Both the position numbers and the translations under genes were made by a program. Positions 1 through 5,127 of a stretch of DNA of 5,127 nt are shown one piece after another. Source of the stretch: Pseudomonadota bacterium (lineage in GTDB: Bacteria; Pseudomonadota; Alphaproteobacteria; Acetobacterales; Acetobacteraceae). The stretch spans positions 1-5,127 of the forward strand of contig JAJZVS010000277.1 of NCBI GenBank assembly GCA_021845555.1, in the 5' to 3' direction. How positions within the stretch are numbered: the first letter of the stretch is position 1; every line of letters begins with the position of its first letter. The notes under the pieces were generated by a model. It searched no databases. It had not been told where the DNA came from and saw only the letters and a program-made list of their open reading frames with translations.

Positions 1-32
1 TTGAGGCGGCGCGCCGCGCCATGCACACTCCC

Positions 33-58
33 CCGCGCGGGAGCGAACGCCCGCGCGG
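33..58 (+). promoter_or_regulatory. GC-rich stem-loop in the leader of paaG
   Basis: A perfect 9-bp inverted repeat, CCGCGCGGG (33-41) and CCCGCGCGG (50-58), encloses an 8-nt loop, AGCGAACG. The 3' arm includes the first two G of the GGAGGAA Shine-Dalgarno sequence of paaG, so the folded RNA would partly mask it. There is no T-run after the stem, so a classical intrinsic terminator for an upstream gene is not indicated. The hairpin is seen directly; any effect on translation or on 3' end formation is inference. Confidence 0.45.
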
Positions 59-63
59 AGGAA
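57..63 (+). promoter_or_regulatory. Ribosome binding site of paaG
   Basis: GGAGGAA lies 7 nt before the GTG at 71. This strong Shine-Dalgarno match decides the non-ATG start of paaG. Its first two bases are also the end of the stem-loop at 33-58. Confidence 0.75.
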
Positions 64-70
64 CATCCAC

Positions 71-865
71 GTGACCGACCCGATCCGCGTCGAACCGCGC
101 GGCGCCTGGCGCAAGCTGGTGCTGAACCGCCCGGACAAGCTGAACGCGGTCAATGAAGCGATGCTGACCGCGCTGATGGACGCGCTGGACGCGGCCGGCG
201 CCGATCCGACCTGCCGCGCCGTTCTGCTGACCGGCGAGGGCCGCGGCTTCTGCGCCGGGCAGGAACTCGGCCCGGCGGTGATGCCCGGCCCGGATGGGCC
301 GCCCGATATCGAACGCCTCGCCGCCAGCTACCATCACCAGGTGGTCCGCCGCCTGCGCGCGCTGCCTGTCCCGGTGGTCTGCGCGGTCAACGGCGTGGCC
401 GCCGGCGCCGGGGCGAGCTTCGCGCTCGCCTGCGACATCGTGCTGGCGGCGCGCAGCGCGAGCTTCGTCATCGCCTTCGCCCGCATCGGCCTGGTGCCGG
501 ACTCGGGTGCCAGCTTCTTCCTGCCGCGCCTGATCGGCGAGGCCCGCGCCCGCGCGCTGGCGCTGACGACCGAGCCGGTGCCGGCCGCGCAGGCGGAAGC
601 CTGGGGCATGATCTGGCGCGCCGTCGATGACGCGGCGCTGCTGGAGGAAGCCGAGGCGCTGACCGCCCGCCTCGCCGCCGGCCCGACCGGCGCCTACGCC
701 CGGATCAAACAGGAATTCGCCGCCAGCGCGACCAACGATCTGCCGGCCCAGCTTGCCCTCGAAGCCCGGCTGCAAGGAGAGGCCGGGCGGAGCGCGGATT
801 TCGCCGAGGGCGTGCGCGCCTTCCTGGAAAAGCGCCCGGCCGCCTTCACCGGACGCGAGGGATGA
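71..865 (+). CDS. paaG: Ring-1,2-epoxyphenylacetyl-CoA isomerase (PaaG), enoyl-CoA hydratase/isomerase family
   Basis: PaaG is a cytoplasmic crotonase-fold enzyme. It converts the ring-1,2-epoxide of phenylacetyl-CoA to the seven-membered oxepin-CoA and also acts as a double-bond isomerase later in the pathway. The 264-residue protein is full length for the family. Visible landmarks are LVLNRPDKLNAV (16-27), the CoA/oxyanion-hole segment GRGFCAGQEL (57-66), the second oxyanion segment NGVAAGAGAS (107-116), and GLVPDSG (140-146), whose Asp144 aligns with the catalytic Asp of PaaG. WGMIW (178-182) and AGRSADFAEGVRAFLEKR (238-255) are also typical. The GTG start is set by GGAGGAA at 57-63. Its stop overlaps the paaI start (ATGA), and paaK follows, so the neighbours support a phenylacetate role over a generic enoyl-CoA hydratase. 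The usual PD-x-GG after the catalytic Asp reads PDSGA here, a minor variation. A general beta-oxidation hydratase is the main alternative. Confidence 0.9.
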   Translation: MTDPIRVEPRGAWRKLVLNRPDKLNAVNEAMLTALMDALDAAGADPTCRAVLLTGEGRGFCAGQELGPAVMPGPDGPPDIERLAASYHHQVVRRLRALPVPVVCAVNGVAAGAGASFALACDIVLAARSASFVIAFARIGLVPDSGASFFLPRLIGEARARALALTTEPVPAAQAEAWGMIWRAVDDAALLEEAEALTARLAAGPTGAYARIKQEFAASATNDLPAQLALEARLQGEAGRSADFAEGVRAFLEKRPAAFTGREG

Positions 866-1341
866 CCGACGCACTCGCCCTGGCGCGCGCCTGCGCGGAG
901 GCGATGTGGGCGGAGGATCGCGCCAGCCCCGGCCTGGGGATGACGCTGGAAAGCGTCGCACCCGGGCATGCCGTGCTCAGCATGGTGGTGACCGAAACGA
1001 TGGTGAACGGCCACGGCATCTGCCACGGCGGCTTCATCTTCACCCTGTCCGGTTCTGCCGTCGCCTATGCCTGCAACAGCCACGGCGAGCGCGCCGTGGC
1101 GCAGCACTGCGCGATCACCTACCTGCGCGCCGGCCGGCGCGGGGAGACGCTGCGGGCGGAGGCGGTGGAACGCGCGCACGCCGGCCGCACCGGGCTGACG
1201 GATGTGCGCGTCACCGGCGAAGACGGCACGGTGGTGGCCGAGTTTCGCGGCCAGTCCCGCCTGACCGGCGGCAAGTTCCATCCCTCGGCGTTGCATCCCA
1301 CGGACTTACATCCCACGGACTTACATCCCACGGGGGGATAG
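862..1341 (+). CDS. paaI: PaaI-type hydroxyphenylacetyl-CoA thioesterase, lacking the usual catalytic Asp
   Basis: This is a small single-domain hotdog-fold protein. Known PaaI enzymes hydrolyse (hydroxy)phenylacetyl-CoA thioesters and are thought to free CoA trapped in dead-end products. Family landmarks are the N-terminal helix (1-18), MVVTETMVNGHGICHGG (41-57), which holds the HGG turn at the active site, AVAYACNSHGERAVAQ (66-81), ITYLRAG (85-91), and the final strand VAEFRGQSRLTGG (125-137). The Asp that follows the HGG turn by seven residues in E. coli PaaI (Asp61, the catalytic residue) is Gly64 here (codon GGT, 1051-1053), so activity is uncertain. At 159 residues it is longer than the roughly 140 usual, because residues 140-159 are a tail of HPTDL repeats. 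The start is the ATG in the ATGA overlap with paaG; GAGGG just before it is too close for a normal Shine-Dalgarno, so translational coupling is likely. The stop TAG directly abuts paaK. Confidence 0.85.
   Translation: MTDALALARACAEAMWAEDRASPGLGMTLESVAPGHAVLSMVVTETMVNGHGICHGGFIFTLSGSAVAYACNSHGERAVAQHCAITYLRAGRRGETLRAEAVERAHAGRTGLTDVRVTGEDGTVVAEFRGQSRLTGGKFHPSALHPTDLHPTDLHPTGG
1279..1333 (+). repeat. 15-bp tandem repeat in the 3' end of paaI
   Basis: Two identical 15-bp units, CATCCCACGGACTTA (1294-1308 and 1309-1323), are preceded by a diverged unit, CATCCCTCGGCGTTG (1279-1293), and followed by a partial unit, CATCCCACGG (1324-1333). In frame they read HPSAL-HPTDL-HPTDL-HPTGG. The two perfect units contain the only TTA trinucleotides on the + strand between 71 and 2637. 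The unit length is a multiple of three, so gain or loss of copies keeps the frame. Identical copies beside a diverged one suggest recent expansion by slippage. Confidence 0.9.
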
Positions 1342-2637
1342 ATGGCGAACCAGGGCCTCGATCCGATCGAAACCGCCTCGCGCGACGAGATCGCCGCGCT
1401 GCAACGCACCCGCATCGCCTGGTCGCTGCGGCACGCCTACGAGAACGTGCCGCACTATCGCGCCGCGTTCGCGGCCGCCGGGGTGCACCCGGACGATTTC
1501 CACGACCTGCCGGATCTCGCGAAGTTCCCCTTCACCACCAAGCAGGATCTGCGCGCGAACTATCCGTTCGGCCTGTTCGCGGTGCCGCGGGAACAGGTGG
1601 CGCGGATCCACGCCTCCTCCGGCACCACCGGCCAGCCGACGGTGGTTGGCTACACCGCGCGCGACCTGGAGACCTGGGCCGCGGTGGTGGCCCGTTCCCT
1701 GTATGCCGCCGGCGCGCGGCGCGGGATGCTGCTGCACAACGCCTATGGCTACGGGCTGTTCACCGGCGGGCTCGGCGTGCATGACGGCGCGCACCGGCTG
1801 GGCTGCACCGTGGTGCCGGTCTCGGGCGGGATGACCGAGCGGCAGGTGCGGCTGATCGCCGACTTCCGCCCCGACATCATCACCATCACGCCGAGCTACA
1901 TGCTGTCGATCCTGGACGAATTCCATCGCCAGGGTCTCGATCCGCGCGCGTCATCCCTGAAGGTCGGCATCTTCGGCGCCGAACCCTGGACCAACGCGAT
2001 GCGCCAGGAGATCGAGAGCGGCTTCGCGATGGACGCGGTCGATATCTATGGCCTGTCCGAGGTGATCGGCCCCGGCGTGGCGAGCGAATGCGTGGAAACC
2101 AAGGACGGCCCGGTCATCTGGGAGGATCATTTCTACCCCGAGGTGATCGACCCCGACACCGGCGCGGTGCTGGCGGAGGGCGAGCCGGGCGAACTCGTGT
2201 TCACCACGCTGACCAAGGAGGCGATGCCGGTGATCCGCTACCGCACCCGCGACCTGACCCGGCTGCTACCCGGCACCGCGCGCAGCATGCGGCGGATGGC
2301 GAAAGTCACCGGCCGGTCGGACGACATGCTGATCGTGCGCGGGGTCAACCTGTTCCCGACGCAGATCGAGGAACACTTGCTGAAAAGCCCGCTGCTGACC
2401 GGGCACTACCAGATCGTGCTGACCCGGACCGGGCGGATGGACGAGGTGAAGATCCAGGTGGAAGCCCGCCCGCAGTTCACCGATGCCGCGCTGCTGCACG
2501 CCGAGGCGCGCACGGTGGCCGCGCGCATCAAGGACACGGTCGGGCTGACGGCGGTGGTGGCGATCGAGAAGGAAGGCACGATCGAGCGCTCGATCGGCAA
2601 GGCCCGGCGGGTGATCGACCTGCGGCCGAAGGACTGA
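1342..2637 (+). CDS. paaK: Phenylacetate-CoA ligase
   Basis: PaaK is a cytoplasmic adenylate-forming enzyme that joins phenylacetate to CoA using ATP, giving phenylacetyl-CoA, AMP and PPi, the entry step of the pathway. The 431 residues are a normal full length. Motifs in order are YENVPHYR (33-40), the phosphate-binding loop SSGTTGQPT (92-100), NAYGYGLFTGGLG (133-145), FGAEPW (211-216), the adenine-binding YGLSE (236-240), GELVFTTL (283-290), the ribose-binding RYRTRD with Asp304, GRSDDM (324-329) at the hinge, RGVNLFPTQIE (333-343), and the catalytic Lys420 in SIGKARRV near the C-terminus. All signature elements are present, so it should be active. The ATG at 1342 follows the paaI TAG with no gap. 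The only purine-rich site, GGGGGGA (1332-1338), is just 3 nt from the ATG, so coupling to paaI translation is probable. It is the last gene of this group and is followed by a hairpin. Confidence 0.95.
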   Translation: MANQGLDPIETASRDEIAALQRTRIAWSLRHAYENVPHYRAAFAAAGVHPDDFHDLPDLAKFPFTTKQDLRANYPFGLFAVPREQVARIHASSGTTGQPTVVGYTARDLETWAAVVARSLYAAGARRGMLLHNAYGYGLFTGGLGVHDGAHRLGCTVVPVSGGMTERQVRLIADFRPDIITITPSYMLSILDEFHRQGLDPRASSLKVGIFGAEPWTNAMRQEIESGFAMDAVDIYGLSEVIGPGVASECVETKDGPVIWEDHFYPEVIDPDTGAVLAEGEPGELVFTTLTKEAMPVIRYRTRDLTRLLPGTARSMRRMAKVTGRSDDMLIVRGVNLFPTQIEEHLLKSPLLTGHYQIVLTRTGRMDEVKIQVEARPQFTDAALLHAEARTVAARIKDTVGLTAVVAIEKEGTIERSIGKARRVIDLRPKD

Positions 2638-2642
2638 AGGGA

Positions 2643-2670
2643 ACCGCCCGGTCACGCGGGACCGGGCGGT
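2643..2670. terminator. Likely bidirectional terminator between paaK and hflC
   Basis: ACCGCCCGGTC (2643-2653) and GACCGGGCGGT (2660-2670) form a perfect 11-bp stem with a 6-nt loop, ACGCGG. It starts 5 bp after the paaK stop and ends 6 bp before the hflC stop on the other strand, so it sits exactly where two converging transcripts must end. T-runs are poor: GTCCGTTC follows on the + strand, and TTCCCTTC follows on the - strand, which fits slightly better. The hairpin is seen directly; termination in both directions is inferred. Confidence 0.75.
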
Positions 2671-2676
2671 GTCCGT

Positions 2677-3555
2677 TCAGGGTGCCTGGACCTTCGGCGC
2701 CGTGCGCAGATAGCGCAGCAGCGGAGTGTCGGGGGACAGCACCAGCCGGTTCTGCGGCTTCGCCAGCCCGTCCCGATACGCCTGCAACGTGCGCCAGATG
2801 CCGTAGAAATGCGGATCCTGGTTCACCGCGGCGGCGTAGGTCTTGATCGCATCGGCCTCGCCCTCGCCACGCAGGGCGGCGGCTTCGGCCTCGGCATTCG
2901 CCAGCAGCACGGTGCGGTCGCGCTCGGCGCCGGCGGTGATCTTCTGCGACGCCTCGGCGCCCTTGGCGCGCAGTTCGGCGGCCACCCGCTCGCGCTCGGC
3001 GCGCATCCGCGCCAGCACTGCCTCGGTGTTCTGTTCCGGCAGGCTGGTGCGGCTGATCCGCACGTCGATGATGCGCAGGCCGAAGCCGGAGGTCGCCTTC
3101 CGCACCTGGCCCAGCACCTGGCTCAGCACATGGGTGCGATCCGACGTCAGCACCGACACGAGATCGATGGAAGCGAGCACGGTGCGCATCGAGCCCGACA
3201 CCACCGCGTCCAGCCGCTGCAGGATGGCCTGCGAGGAGGGGCCGACGGTCTGGTAGTATTTCAGCGGATTGACGATCTGGTATTCGACGAACCCATCGAC
3301 GATCAGCCGCTTCTGATCGCCCAGGATCACTTCCTCGGCGGGGAAGGGATCCATCTGCAACCGCTTGTCGAACAGGATCACCGTCTGCACGAACGGCGTC
3401 TTGAAATGCAGCCCCGGCTTGGTGATCACCGCCACCGGCTTGCCGAACTGGGTGATCAGCGCCTGCTGGGTCTGGCGCACCGTATAGACGCTGCCGAACA
3501 GGGCGAGCACCACCACCACCGCCAGCGCGGAAGCGAATATCCCGAGGCGGCTCAT
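2677..3555 (-). CDS. hflC: HflC, SPFH-domain membrane protein, modulator of FtsH protease
   Basis: HflC pairs with HflK in the inner membrane to form a large, mostly periplasmic cage-like assembly that encloses and modulates the AAA+ protease FtsH. The 292-residue protein has a short cytoplasmic start, one membrane segment (about 5-24), and an SPFH/band-7 domain (about 25-190) with TVRQTQQALITQFGKP (25-40) and GLHFKTPF (48-55). A long charged and Ala-rich helix follows (about 172-245), carrying LPEQNTEAVLARMRAERERVA (172-192), EASQKI and GEGEADAIKTYA. The end has NQDPHFYGIWRTLQAYR (245-261). The order and motifs fit HflC and not HflK or stomatin. It is somewhat shorter than E. coli HflC (about 334 residues). 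The ATG overlaps the hflK stop (ATGA), with AAGGGAG 7 nt upstream. hflC is the last gene of the pair and converges on paaK; no protease gene follows it within the window. Confidence 0.95.
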   Translation of the reverse strand: MSRLGIFASALAVVVVLALFGSVYTVRQTQQALITQFGKPVAVITKPGLHFKTPFVQTVILFDKRLQMDPFPAEEVILGDQKRLIVDGFVEYQIVNPLKYYQTVGPSSQAILQRLDAVVSGSMRTVLASIDLVSVLTSDRTHVLSQVLGQVRKATSGFGLRIIDVRISRTSLPEQNTEAVLARMRAERERVAAELRAKGAEASQKITAGAERDRTVLLANAEAEAAALRGEGEADAIKTYAAAVNQDPHFYGIWRTLQAYRDGLAKPQNRLVLSPDTPLLRYLRTAPKVQAP

Positions 3556-4859
3556 TTGCCCGCTCCCTTGACGGCGGCGCTGGGGGCCGCTGGGGGGGCC
3601 GCGGCGGGCGGGACGGTGGCGGAGGGGGCGATCGACGCCGCGCCGGGACCGAGCGGCAACAGCGGCAGCACGCCGCTGACGCCCTGGCCCACCACGGTGG
3701 TGGCGGCCTGCCCCAGCACGTCCTGCATCGTCTCGATATACATCCGTTCCAGCGTCACCTCGCGGGCGGCGCGATAGGCCGTCTCCACGCTGTCGAACCG
3801 CTTCGCAGCGCCGGTCGCGTGCGCGATCAGCGCCGCCTTCTCGCCGTTGGCGGCCAGCACGATCTGCGCCGCCTGACCGCGCGCGCGGGGGACGATATTG
3901 TTGCGGTAGGATTCCGCCTGGTTGACCGCCCGGCGGGCATCCTCGCGCGCCGCCTGCACGTCCCGGAACGCCGGGATCACCTCCGCCGGCGGATCGACCC
4001 GTTGCAGCTGCACTTCCAGCACCTCGACTCCGGCATGGTAGGCGCTCAGCCGGTCCTGGGTGTTCTTCAGCACCGTCTGTTCGATCTTGGCGCGCCCGGA
4101 CGTCAGCACCGGATCGAGCGACATCAGCCCGACCTCCTCGCGCAGGCTGCTTTCGGTCATCTGCTTGACCAGTTGCGCCGGGTCGCGGATGTCGAACAGG
4201 TATTCCTGCGGGTTGCTGATGCGCCAGAACACGGTGGCGTTCACGGCAACGATGTTCTCATCGCCCGTGAGCAGATGCGCCTCTTTCGGGACCTGGACGG
4301 CGCTGCCGTCGCCCTGGGGACGGAATCCGACGTCGGTGCGGTTGACGCGGGTGACCTTGGGCAGCAGCGCTTCCTCGATCGGCCAGGGCAGGTGGTAGTT
4401 GAGCCCCGGCGGGGCGCTGCGGGTGAAGGCGCCGAAGCGCAGCACCATGCCAAGCTCGTCCGGCTGCACCACGTAGAAGCCGCTGGCCAGCCACAGCGCC
4501 GCCACGGCGACGCCGATCACCGTCAGCGTGCGCCGGTTGCCCCAGCCGCCGGCGCCCGATCCGCTGCTGCCGCCGCCGCCACCGCCGCCGGTCCGGCCGC
4601 CGCCACCGCCCAGCGTGCGCCGGAGCCAGGATTGGGCGCGGGCGATCAGCGCCTCGATCTCGGGCGGCAGGCCGGGTCCCTGCCCGCCCGGACCACGTCC
4701 GCCGGGACCGCGTCCGCTGGGGCCGCGTCCGCTGCCGCCAGGTCCGCCCCAGGGATTGCGGCGCGGCCCGTCGCCACCCGGATCGTTCCCCGGCGGCACG
4801 TTTCCCGGCCCACTTCCCCACGGTCCGCCCGGTGGCGGGCCGCCAGAACCCAACGCCAT
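3552..4859 (-). CDS. hflK: HflK, SPFH-domain membrane protein, modulator of FtsH protease
   Basis: HflK is the partner of HflC in the inner-membrane complex around FtsH. The 435 residues comprise a cytoplasmic low-complexity N-terminus (1-107; Gly, Pro, Arg), a short amphipathic stretch PPEIEALIARAQSWLRR (65-81), one membrane helix (about 111-131), and the SPFH domain (about 132-310). Hallmarks are VVQPDELGMVLRFG (130-143), PPGLNYHLPWPIE (150-162), LLTGDENIV (196-204), FWRISNPQEYLF (211-222) and VDPPAEVIPAFRDVQAARED (288-307). A helical region follows with NQAESYRNNIVPRARGQA (313-330) and ERMYIETMQDVL (371-382), then an Ala/Pro tail (about 404-435). The LTGDENIV and PRARGQA motifs separate it from HflC. 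The start is supported by GGGAAGGA 6 nt upstream. No FtsH gene is in the window. The poly-Gly and pentapeptide runs in the N-terminus are typical of HflK in kind, but long here. Confidence 0.95.
   Translation of the reverse strand: MALGSGGPPPGGPWGSGPGNVPPGNDPGGDGPRRNPWGGPGGSGRGPSGRGPGGRGPGGQGPGLPPEIEALIARAQSWLRRTLGGGGGRTGGGGGGGSSGSGAGGWGNRRTLTVIGVAVAALWLASGFYVVQPDELGMVLRFGAFTRSAPPGLNYHLPWPIEEALLPKVTRVNRTDVGFRPQGDGSAVQVPKEAHLLTGDENIVAVNATVFWRISNPQEYLFDIRDPAQLVKQMTESSLREEVGLMSLDPVLTSGRAKIEQTVLKNTQDRLSAYHAGVEVLEVQLQRVDPPAEVIPAFRDVQAAREDARRAVNQAESYRNNIVPRARGQAAQIVLAANGEKAALIAHATGAAKRFDSVETAYRAAREVTLERMYIETMQDVLGQAATTVVGQGVSGVLPLLPLGPGAASIAPSATVPPAAAPPAAPSAAVKGAGK
3563..3569 (-). promoter_or_regulatory. 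Ribosome binding site of hflC inside hflK
   Basis: On the - strand AAGGGAG lies 7 nt before the hflC ATG, within the final codons of hflK (the KGAGK tail). With the ATGA overlap it allows both coupled and independent initiation, which fits the need for matched HflK and HflC amounts. Confidence 0.65.
4569..4733 (-). repeat. Low-complexity region of hflK: pentapeptide repeat and poly-glycine runs
   Basis: Bases 4674-4733 encode four tandem pentapeptides, SGRGP-SGRGP-GGRGP-GGQGP (residues 43-62). Bases 4569-4610 encode GGGGGRTGGGGGGG (residues 84-97). Between them is a non-repetitive, probably helical stretch (65-81). The coding strand is rich in GG doublets. Length changes in multiples of three would be tolerated, as the region is the cytoplasmic tail before the membrane helix. 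Confidence 0.8.
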
Positions 4860-4865
4860 GCGACG

Positions 4866-4873
4866 TCCTTCCC
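4866..4873 (-). promoter_or_regulatory. Ribosome binding site of hflK
   Basis: On the - strand GGGAAGGA ends 6 nt before the ATG at 4859, a strong match with good spacing. It fixes the hflK start and argues against a longer N-terminus. Confidence 0.8.
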
Positions 4874-4998
4874 GATTGCCAAGCGTCGCCCTACCGCGGC
4901 TCTTGCGATCGCGGCCCTGGCGCCGCGGGCCATCAACGCTCTTTGGGGAGGGGAATCAAGCGCGGAAACATGACCGCTCGGACACGCGCCGGCCCCCG

Positions 4999-5039
4999 CG
5001 GGACACGATCCGGGACACGGTCCGGGACGCGATCCGGGG
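4999..5039. repeat. 12-bp tandem repeat in the hflK upstream region
   Basis: Three units follow head to tail: CGGGACACGATC (4999-5010), CGGGACACGGTC (5011-5022) and CGGGACGCGATC (5023-5034). A partial fourth copy, CGGGG, ends at 5039. Units differ from each other at one or two positions. A complementary TGTCCCG (5047-5053) could pair with the CGGGACA at the start of unit 1 or 2, so the array can fold into alternative hairpins. It could be an operator-like site, an mRNA leader structure or neutral slippage; the sequence does not decide. Confidence 0.7.
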
Positions 5040-5096
5040 CGGCACCTGTCCCGACCCTTCTGGCGGCGCCTCCGGGGCATGCGCGGCAACCGTTTC

Positions 5097-5124
5097 TGCT
5101 ATGCTGGCCCGGTCCATAAGGAAA
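5097..5124 (+). promoter_or_regulatory. Extended -10 promoter and ribosome binding site for a gene beyond the right edge
   Basis: TGCTATGCT (5097-5105) is an extended -10 element: TG, one base, then TATGCT, which matches TATAAT at four of six positions. At a 16-18 bp spacing I see no good -35, which extended -10 promoters can do without. AAGGAAA (5118-5124) follows and would suit a start codon a few bases past 5127. Together they suggest a divergent + strand gene with a very short leader. The gene itself is not in the window. Confidence 0.45.
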
Positions 5125-5127
5125 TTC

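Larger units (their letters stand above)
4860..5127. other. Intergenic region upstream of hflK
   Basis: This 268-bp stretch separates hflK (- strand) from a probable divergent gene beyond the right edge. It holds the hflK ribosome binding site (4866-4873), a GCGATCGC palindrome (4905-4912), a 12-bp tandem repeat (4999-5039), and an extended -10 with a Shine-Dalgarno-like site at the right end. I found no convincing -35/-10 pair for hflK. I see no tRNA and no protein with recognisable features here. Confidence 0.7.

Noticed and set aside
6..17. 12-bp perfect palindrome GCGGCGCGCCGC at the left edge
   Set aside because: It is made only of G and C in very GC-rich DNA and has no partner or nearby signal, so it is likely a chance occurrence.
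1279..1333. CRISPR-like array
   Set aside because: The 15-bp units are directly adjacent with no spacers and are translated in frame as the end of paaI.
753..1784. Open + strand frame of 343 codons across paaG, paaI and paaK
   Set aside because: It is out of frame with three well-recognised genes and has an Arg/Gly/Pro-rich translation without family motifs.
2809..3777. Open + strand frame of 322 codons antisense to hflC and the end of hflK
   Set aside because: It crosses two clearly coding genes on the other strand, and its composition is typical of an antisense shadow with no known motif.
4931..4959. Possible hflK promoter on the - strand, TTGATT and TTGATG with 17-bp spacing
   Set aside because: The -10 candidate matches the consensus at only two of six positions, and I could not fit a heat-shock promoter with correct spacing either.
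3819..4973. Open + strand frame of 384 codons antisense to hflK
   Set aside because: It mirrors hflK, whose SPFH motifs and start signals are clear. The translation is Arg/His/Gly/Gln-rich with no recognisable domain, as expected of GC-rich antisense frames that rarely hit stop codons.
4970..5119. Possible 49-codon + strand gene starting MTARTRAG and containing GTRS repeats
   Set aside because: The repeats come from the 12-bp DNA array. The frame runs through the likely promoter at 5097-5105, and the nearest purine-rich site is too far from the ATG. It has no recognisable features.

Overview
The window is very GC-rich, tightly packed chromosomal DNA from a proteobacterium. The hflK-hflC order, the Gly/Pro-rich HflK N-terminus and the strong G/C bias at third codon positions suggest an alphaproteobacterium, possibly Rhodospirillales/Acetobacteraceae. 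That placement is inference from general features and not from any database search.

Left half, + strand (71-2637): three tightly coupled genes of the aerobic phenylacetyl-CoA (paa) pathway, paaG, paaI and paaK. paaG and paaI overlap by 4 bp (ATGA), and the paaI stop codon directly abuts the paaK start codon. PaaK activates phenylacetate to phenylacetyl-CoA. PaaG isomerises the ring epoxide made by the PaaABCDE oxygenase, which is not in the window. PaaI-type thioesterases release CoA from dead-end acyl-CoAs. The 70 bp before paaG hold a GC-rich stem-loop that runs into the Shine-Dalgarno sequence.

Middle (2638-2676): the paa genes and the hflKC genes converge here. The 39-bp gap holds a perfect 11-bp inverted repeat, a likely bidirectional terminator.

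Right half, - strand (4859 down to 2677): hflK and hflC, overlapping by 4 bp (ATGA). They encode the paired SPFH-domain membrane proteins that form the large HflKC assembly around the FtsH protease. HflK has a long low-complexity Gly/Pro/Arg N-terminus. Bases 4860-5127 are non-coding as far as I can tell. They hold the hflK ribosome binding site, a 12-bp tandem repeat, and at the far right an extended -10 promoter plus a Shine-Dalgarno-like site pointing to a divergent gene that starts beyond the window.

Most of the window is ordinary housekeeping and catabolic DNA, and I see no undescribed system. Two things deserve a second look, both in paaI. The aspartate that is catalytic in characterised PaaI thioesterases is a glycine here (residue 64). 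The C-terminus has been extended by a perfect 15-bp tandem repeat encoding HPTDL, which carries the only two TTA trinucleotides on the + strand of the paa genes.
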